A DNA stretch of 15,268 nt from Prevotella sp. UBA3288 (GTDB lineage: Bacteria; Bacteroidota; Bacteroidia; Bacteroidales; Bacteroidaceae). Position numbers and translations under genes: made by a program. Location of the stretch: assembly GCA_002361655.1 (NCBI GenBank), contig DETM01000022.1, positions 1-15,268 of the forward strand. Reading direction: 5' to 3'. Positions 12,959-15,268 of the stretch are shown one piece after another; the stretch's first letter is position 1, and each line of letters begins with the position of its first letter. A model generated the notes under the pieces. That model had not been told where the DNA came from. It saw only the letters and a program-made list of their open reading frames with translations, and made no database searches.

Positions 12959-14449
12959 CAGCACCACATTTTCTACGTGGGGTGTGTGCGGGAACATATC
13001 CACGGGCTGTACGGCGGTCACACGGTAGAGAGTGTCGAGGTCCTGCAGGTCGCGGGCCTGCGTGGCTGGGTTGCAACTGACGTAGACGATGCGCTCGGGG
13101 GCAGCCCTGAGGATGGTCTTCACCACGTCGGGGTGCATGCCAGCGCGCGGCGGGTCGGTGATGATGACGTCGGGCCGGCCGTGCTCGGCGATAAACGCGT
13201 CGGTGAGAATGTCCTTCATGTCGCCAGCGTAAAACAGGGTGTTCGTGATGCTGTTAATCTGCGAGTTGACCTTGGCGTCCTCGATGGCTTCCGGCACATA
13301 TTCTATGCCGATGACCTGGCGTGCCTGGCGTGCCACGAAATTGGCAATGGTGCCCGTGCCGGTATAGAGGTCGTAGATGAGCGGCTTTTCTGGGGCCTCT
13401 GGGGCTTCTGGGGCTTCTGGGGCCTCTGGGGCTTCTGGGGCCCCTAAAGCGAACTCGCGGGCCACGCAGTAGAGGTGGTAGGCTTGTTCGGTGTTGGTCT
13501 GGTAGAAACTCTTCGGACCCACCTTGAAACGCAGGTCTTCCATCAGTTCATAGATGTGGTCGTTGCCCTTGAAGGTCAGAATCTCCCGGTCGCCGATGGT
13601 GTCGTTGCACTTCTGGTTGTCCAGATACATCAGCGATGTAATCTGCGGGAACGTGTCGGCGATGTGCTGCAGGAGCCCCTTTGCGTCGTTTTCGCTTTGG
13701 GCGAGGGTCTCGGCAGTGGTGCGGTCGTAGTGGAATTGTATTATCAGCATCCATTCGCCACTGGCAGAATTACGGATGATGACGTCGCGTAGCAGGCCTG
13801 TCTGTGCACGGAGGTCGAAGAAACTGAGTCCGTTTGCCGTCGCATAGTTGCGTATCTCGTTGCGTATCCGGTTGTGCAGGTCGTCCATCAGCCAGCACTT
13901 TTCTATCGGCAGAATCTTGTCGAAGGCTCCCGTGATGTGGAAACCGATGGCAGGCACATCCTTGGCTCCCCCTCCCTGGGAGGGGGCAGGGGGGAGGTTT
14001 TTCAATTCTTCATTTGTCAGCCATCGTTTGTTGGCGCAGCCGAAGTCGAGTTTGTTGCGGTATTCCTGGGTCTTTATGCTACCCAGGATGGGACGAAACT
14101 CCGGCAGTTCCACCTTGCCGATGCGGTGAAGTTGGTCATAGACCTGTTGCTGCTTGAACTTCAGTTGCTCCTTGTAAGGCAGGTTCTGCCACTTGCAGCC
14201 GCCGCACACGCCGAAGTGCTGGCAGAAGGGTGTCGCGCGTACCTTACTATATTCTATAAATTGCACCACTTTGCCTTCGGCAAACGAGTGCTTCTTGCGC
14301 TGTATCTGCACGTCGCAGATATCGCCCGGCACGCAGAAGGGCACAAACACCACCAGGTCGTTCCAGTGGAACAGGCATTTGCCCTCGGCAGCCACGGCCT
14401 CGATGGTGACACTCTCTAAGAGGGGTAGGGGTTTCTTGCTTCTTCCCAT
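12944..14449 (-). CDS. rlmD: 23S rRNA (uracil-C5)-methyltransferase, RlmD/RumA family
   Basis: This SAM-dependent enzyme makes 5-methyluridine in 23S rRNA. The 501 residues start with a TRAM-like RNA-binding domain. The iron-sulfur cysteines are Cys76, Cys82 and Cys85 (CQHFGVCGGC) and probably Cys185. The catalytic half has GPKSFYQTNT (311-320), SAM motif DLYTGTG (360-366), DPPRAGMHP (432-440), the nucleophile Cys459 in SCNPAT, and Glu493 in HVEN. Two insertions are visible: NLPPAPSQGGGA at about 151-162, coded by a GC palindrome, and six Ala-Pro-Glu triplets (about 338-354) coded by 9-base repeats directly before the SAM motif. Both keep the frame and avoid known catalytic residues. RlmD is the likeliest paralogue; a different uracil target is possible. 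Confidence 0.92.
   Translation of the reverse strand: MGRSKKPLPLLESVTIEAVAAEGKCLFHWNDLVVFVPFCVPGDICDVQIQRKKHSFAEGKVVQFIEYSKVRATPFCQHFGVCGGCKWQNLPYKEQLKFKQQQVYDQLHRIGKVELPEFRPILGSIKTQEYRNKLDFGCANKRWLTNEELKNLPPAPSQGGGAKDVPAIGFHITGAFDKILPIEKCWLMDDLHNRIRNEIRNYATANGLSFFDLRAQTGLLRDVIIRNSASGEWMLIIQFHYDRTTAETLAQSENDAKGLLQHIADTFPQITSLMYLDNQKCNDTIGDREILTFKGNDHIYELMEDLRFKVGPKSFYQTNTEQAYHLYCVAREFALGAPEAPEAPEAPEAPEAPEKPLIYDLYTGTGTIANFVARQARQVIGIEYVPEAIEDAKVNSQINSITNTLFYAGDMKDILTDAFIAEHGRPDVIITDPPRAGMHPDVVKTILRAAPERIVYVSCNPATQARDLQDLDTLYRVTAVQPVDMFPHTPHVENVVLLEKR
13392..13445 (-). repeat. Six 9-base repeats inside rlmD (Ala-Pro-Glu run)
   Basis: The units are ggggcctct, ggggcttct, ggggcttct, ggggcctct, ggggcttct and ggggcccct. 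All belong to the family of the intergenic array at 10632-10748. The stop-generating ggggcctat variant found there is absent here. Confidence 0.95.
13968..13986. repeat. GC palindrome inserted in rlmD
   Basis: ccccctccc, one T, then gggaggggg form a perfect 9+1+9 palindrome, embedded in a longer C/G-rich segment (about 13964-13998) that encodes the extra PPAPSQGGG residues. Confidence 0.85.
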
Positions 14450-14498
14450 GTAAAATCTGTGGTTGTGAAAAGTATGAGAAGTTCAGTTATCTAATCAT

Positions 14499-14526
14499 AA
14501 TTCTCAATTCTCAACTCTCAATTCTC
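14499..14526. repeat. Heptanucleotide repeat (ctcaatt) at the end of the Dabb gene
   Basis: Units ctcaatt, ctcaact and ctcaatt run into the Dabb coding end, so its last residues (Glu-Asn) and stop codon lie in the repeat. The unit differs by one base from the ctccatt repeat in the epimerase homologue. The rest of the 68-base gap to rlmD shows no promoter I recognise. Confidence 0.75.
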
Positions 14527-14832
14527 TCCGACCTCAAAGTCCAGACAGGCGCGCTGCACGGTGAAGGGGCGCACCTTCGTGTTGGCCACGGCCACGTGCT
14601 CAGGGTGCTTGGCATAGCCCTTCAGAGCCTCAGCCGACTCAAGCGTCGAGTCGAGCATCACGTCGGCATTCGACGAGTCGAGCCGTCCGCTGATGTTCAC
14701 TTTCACTTCCAATAGTCCGGGCACCTTGCCCACCAGTCCTTCCAGTCCGGCCTTGATGCCGGCTTTCACCTGTTGCTTCTCTTCCTCCGACAGTTCAGGG
14801 TTCAAAGTCCAAAGAATAATGTGCTTTACCAT
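14518..14832 (-). CDS. Dabb (stress-responsive A/B barrel) domain protein
   Basis: The product is 104 residues and forms a single dimeric alpha/beta-barrel domain. It starts MVKHIILWTL and has ISGRLDSSNADVMLDS and the family segment YAKHPEHVAVAN (73-84). Members are small cytoplasmic proteins of mostly unknown role, induced by stress in plants. I use the internal ATG at 14832-14830 rather than the upstream one at 14886, because MVKHIILW is the standard family start and the -7 element at 14857-14864 lies between the two. It is followed by rlmD after 68 bases and may share its transcript. Confidence 0.85.
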   Translation of the reverse strand: MVKHIILWTLNPELSEEEKQQVKAGIKAGLEGLVGKVPGLLEVKVNISGRLDSSNADVMLDSTLESAEALKGYAKHPEHVAVANTKVRPFTVQRACLDFEVGEN

Positions 14833-14856
14833 ATCCGTATACTTTATATTGGGCTG

Positions 14857-14887
14857 CAAAGTTACGAAAAGTCGAGCGAACTGCAAA
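14857..14887 (-). promoter_or_regulatory. Proximal promoter of the Dabb gene
   Basis: On the minus strand TTTG (14887-14884), a 19-base spacer, and TAACTTTG (14864-14857) match the consensus. The start of transcription would fall about 20 bases before the ATG. Confidence 0.65.
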
Positions 14888-14942
14888 AGGAAAACAAGTT
14901 TTTCTTTTCATTTCCGAGGCGGAGTAAGTTCGCGACTTGTCG

Positions 14943-14974
14943 CAAAGTTACGAAAAAAATTAAAGAAAAGCAAA
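14943..14974 (-). promoter_or_regulatory. Second upstream promoter for the Dabb gene
   Basis: TTTG (14974-14971), 20 bases, and TAACTTTG (14950-14943) on the minus strand give a second full match, 86 bases upstream of the first with the same -7 octamer. Confidence 0.55.
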
Positions 14975-15010
14975 AGTTACACCTAATTACCGCATTTTTT
15001 TCTCATTTCC

Positions 15011-15042
15011 TTTGGCGGTGTGCAAAAATTCATGTATCTTTG
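15011..15042 (+). promoter_or_regulatory. ppdK promoter
   Basis: TTTG (15011-15014), a 20-base spacer, and TATCTTTG (15035-15042) match the Bacteroidetes consensus fully. An A/T-rich leader of about 50 bases follows to the ATG at 15100. Confidence 0.7.
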
Positions 15043-15099
15043 CACAATTCGAACAAAAAACAATAACTTATATAATATTTAACTTTTAATTTAAAACTA

Positions 15100-15268
15100 A
15101 TGAGTCAGAAAAGAGTCTACCTCTTCGGCAATGGTAAGGCCGAGGGTAATGCAAAGATGCGTGAGGAACTCGGCGGCAAGGGTGCTAACCTTGCTGAGAT
15201 GAACCTGATCGGTGTTCCCGTTCCTCCTGGTTTCACAATCACCACAGACTGCTGCAACGAGTACTATC
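15100..15268 (+). CDS. ppdK: Pyruvate, phosphate dikinase (N-terminal 56 codons, rest outside window)
   Basis: The enzyme interconverts pyruvate, ATP and phosphate with phosphoenolpyruvate, AMP and pyrophosphate, an important step in glycolysis and gluconeogenesis of anaerobes. The visible start [20 protein letters not shown], then [11 protein letters not shown] and [18 protein letters not shown], is the family's N-terminal nucleotide-binding domain signature. It has a good promoter of its own and an A/T-rich leader. It runs off the right edge, so integrity beyond codon 56 cannot be judged. Confidence 0.95.
   Translation, partial: MSQKRVYLFGNGKAEGNAKMREELGGKGANLAEMNLIGVPVPPGFTITTDCCNEYY

Noticed and set aside
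12359..13447. 362-codon plus-strand open frame across the porin and rlmD
   Set aside because: It crosses two real minus-strand genes and the A-rich repeat, and ends in translated 9-base repeats.
14833..14886. Longer N-terminus for the Dabb protein from the ATG at 14886
   Set aside because: The added residues are unlike the family, and the best -7 promoter element lies inside that extension.
1..15268. tRNA, rRNA, transposase or phage genes
   Set aside because: I found no cloverleaf, rRNA or recombinase signature when reading both strands. A covariance-model scan was not possible here.

Overview
The window reads as chromosomal DNA of a Bacteroidales bacterium, most likely Prevotella or a close relative. 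The promoters fit the Bacteroidetes pattern (TTTG, about 20 bases, TAnnTTTG). Shine-Dalgarno signals are weak. Families typical of the phylum are present: DUF4421, DUF5715, an OprO/OprP-type porin and pyrophosphate-linked pyruvate phosphate dikinase. Species cannot be fixed from this sequence alone.

Layout: (1) 1-644, minus: 5' part of lysS (lysyl-tRNA synthetase), running off the left edge. (2) 763-2687, plus: an outer-membrane DUF4421 protein, then a DUF5715 protein with an M15-peptidase-like zinc site. (3) 2688-3443: a 756-base stretch with no convincing gene, packed with tandem repeats, two compound fold-back elements, further hairpins and two promoters. (4) 3444-9570, plus: gyrA, two exported tetratricopeptide (TPR) paralogues and a UDP-GlcNAc 2-epimerase homologue that lacks most of its catalytic residues. 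(5) 9571-10059: a gene fragment, a strong terminator and a short duplication. (6) 10060-14832, minus: a Dabb protein, rlmD (23S rRNA uracil methyltransferase), a porin, a type I L-asparaginase and rubrerythrin, in transcription order. (7) 15011-15268, plus: promoter and first codons of ppdK.

Most genes are ordinary housekeeping functions: translation (lysS), DNA topology (gyrA), rRNA modification (rlmD), asparagine catabolism (ansA), oxidative stress (rubrerythrin) and central carbon metabolism (ppdK). Their proximity does not by itself imply a shared pathway. The plausible transcription units are DUF4421-DUF5715, gyrA-TPR-TPR and porin-asparaginase.

The striking feature is repeat invasion. 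Short tandem repeats (7, 9, 16, 21 and 24-base units) and GC-rich palindromes lie between genes, and closely related sequences also lie in frame inside at least five conserved genes: lysS, gyrA, the epimerase homologue, ansA and rlmD. Several repeats contain or touch a stop codon. In the gap before gyrA, two fold-back elements share an inner palindrome but carry different outer arms built from different repeats. These are the main candidates for an undescribed element system.
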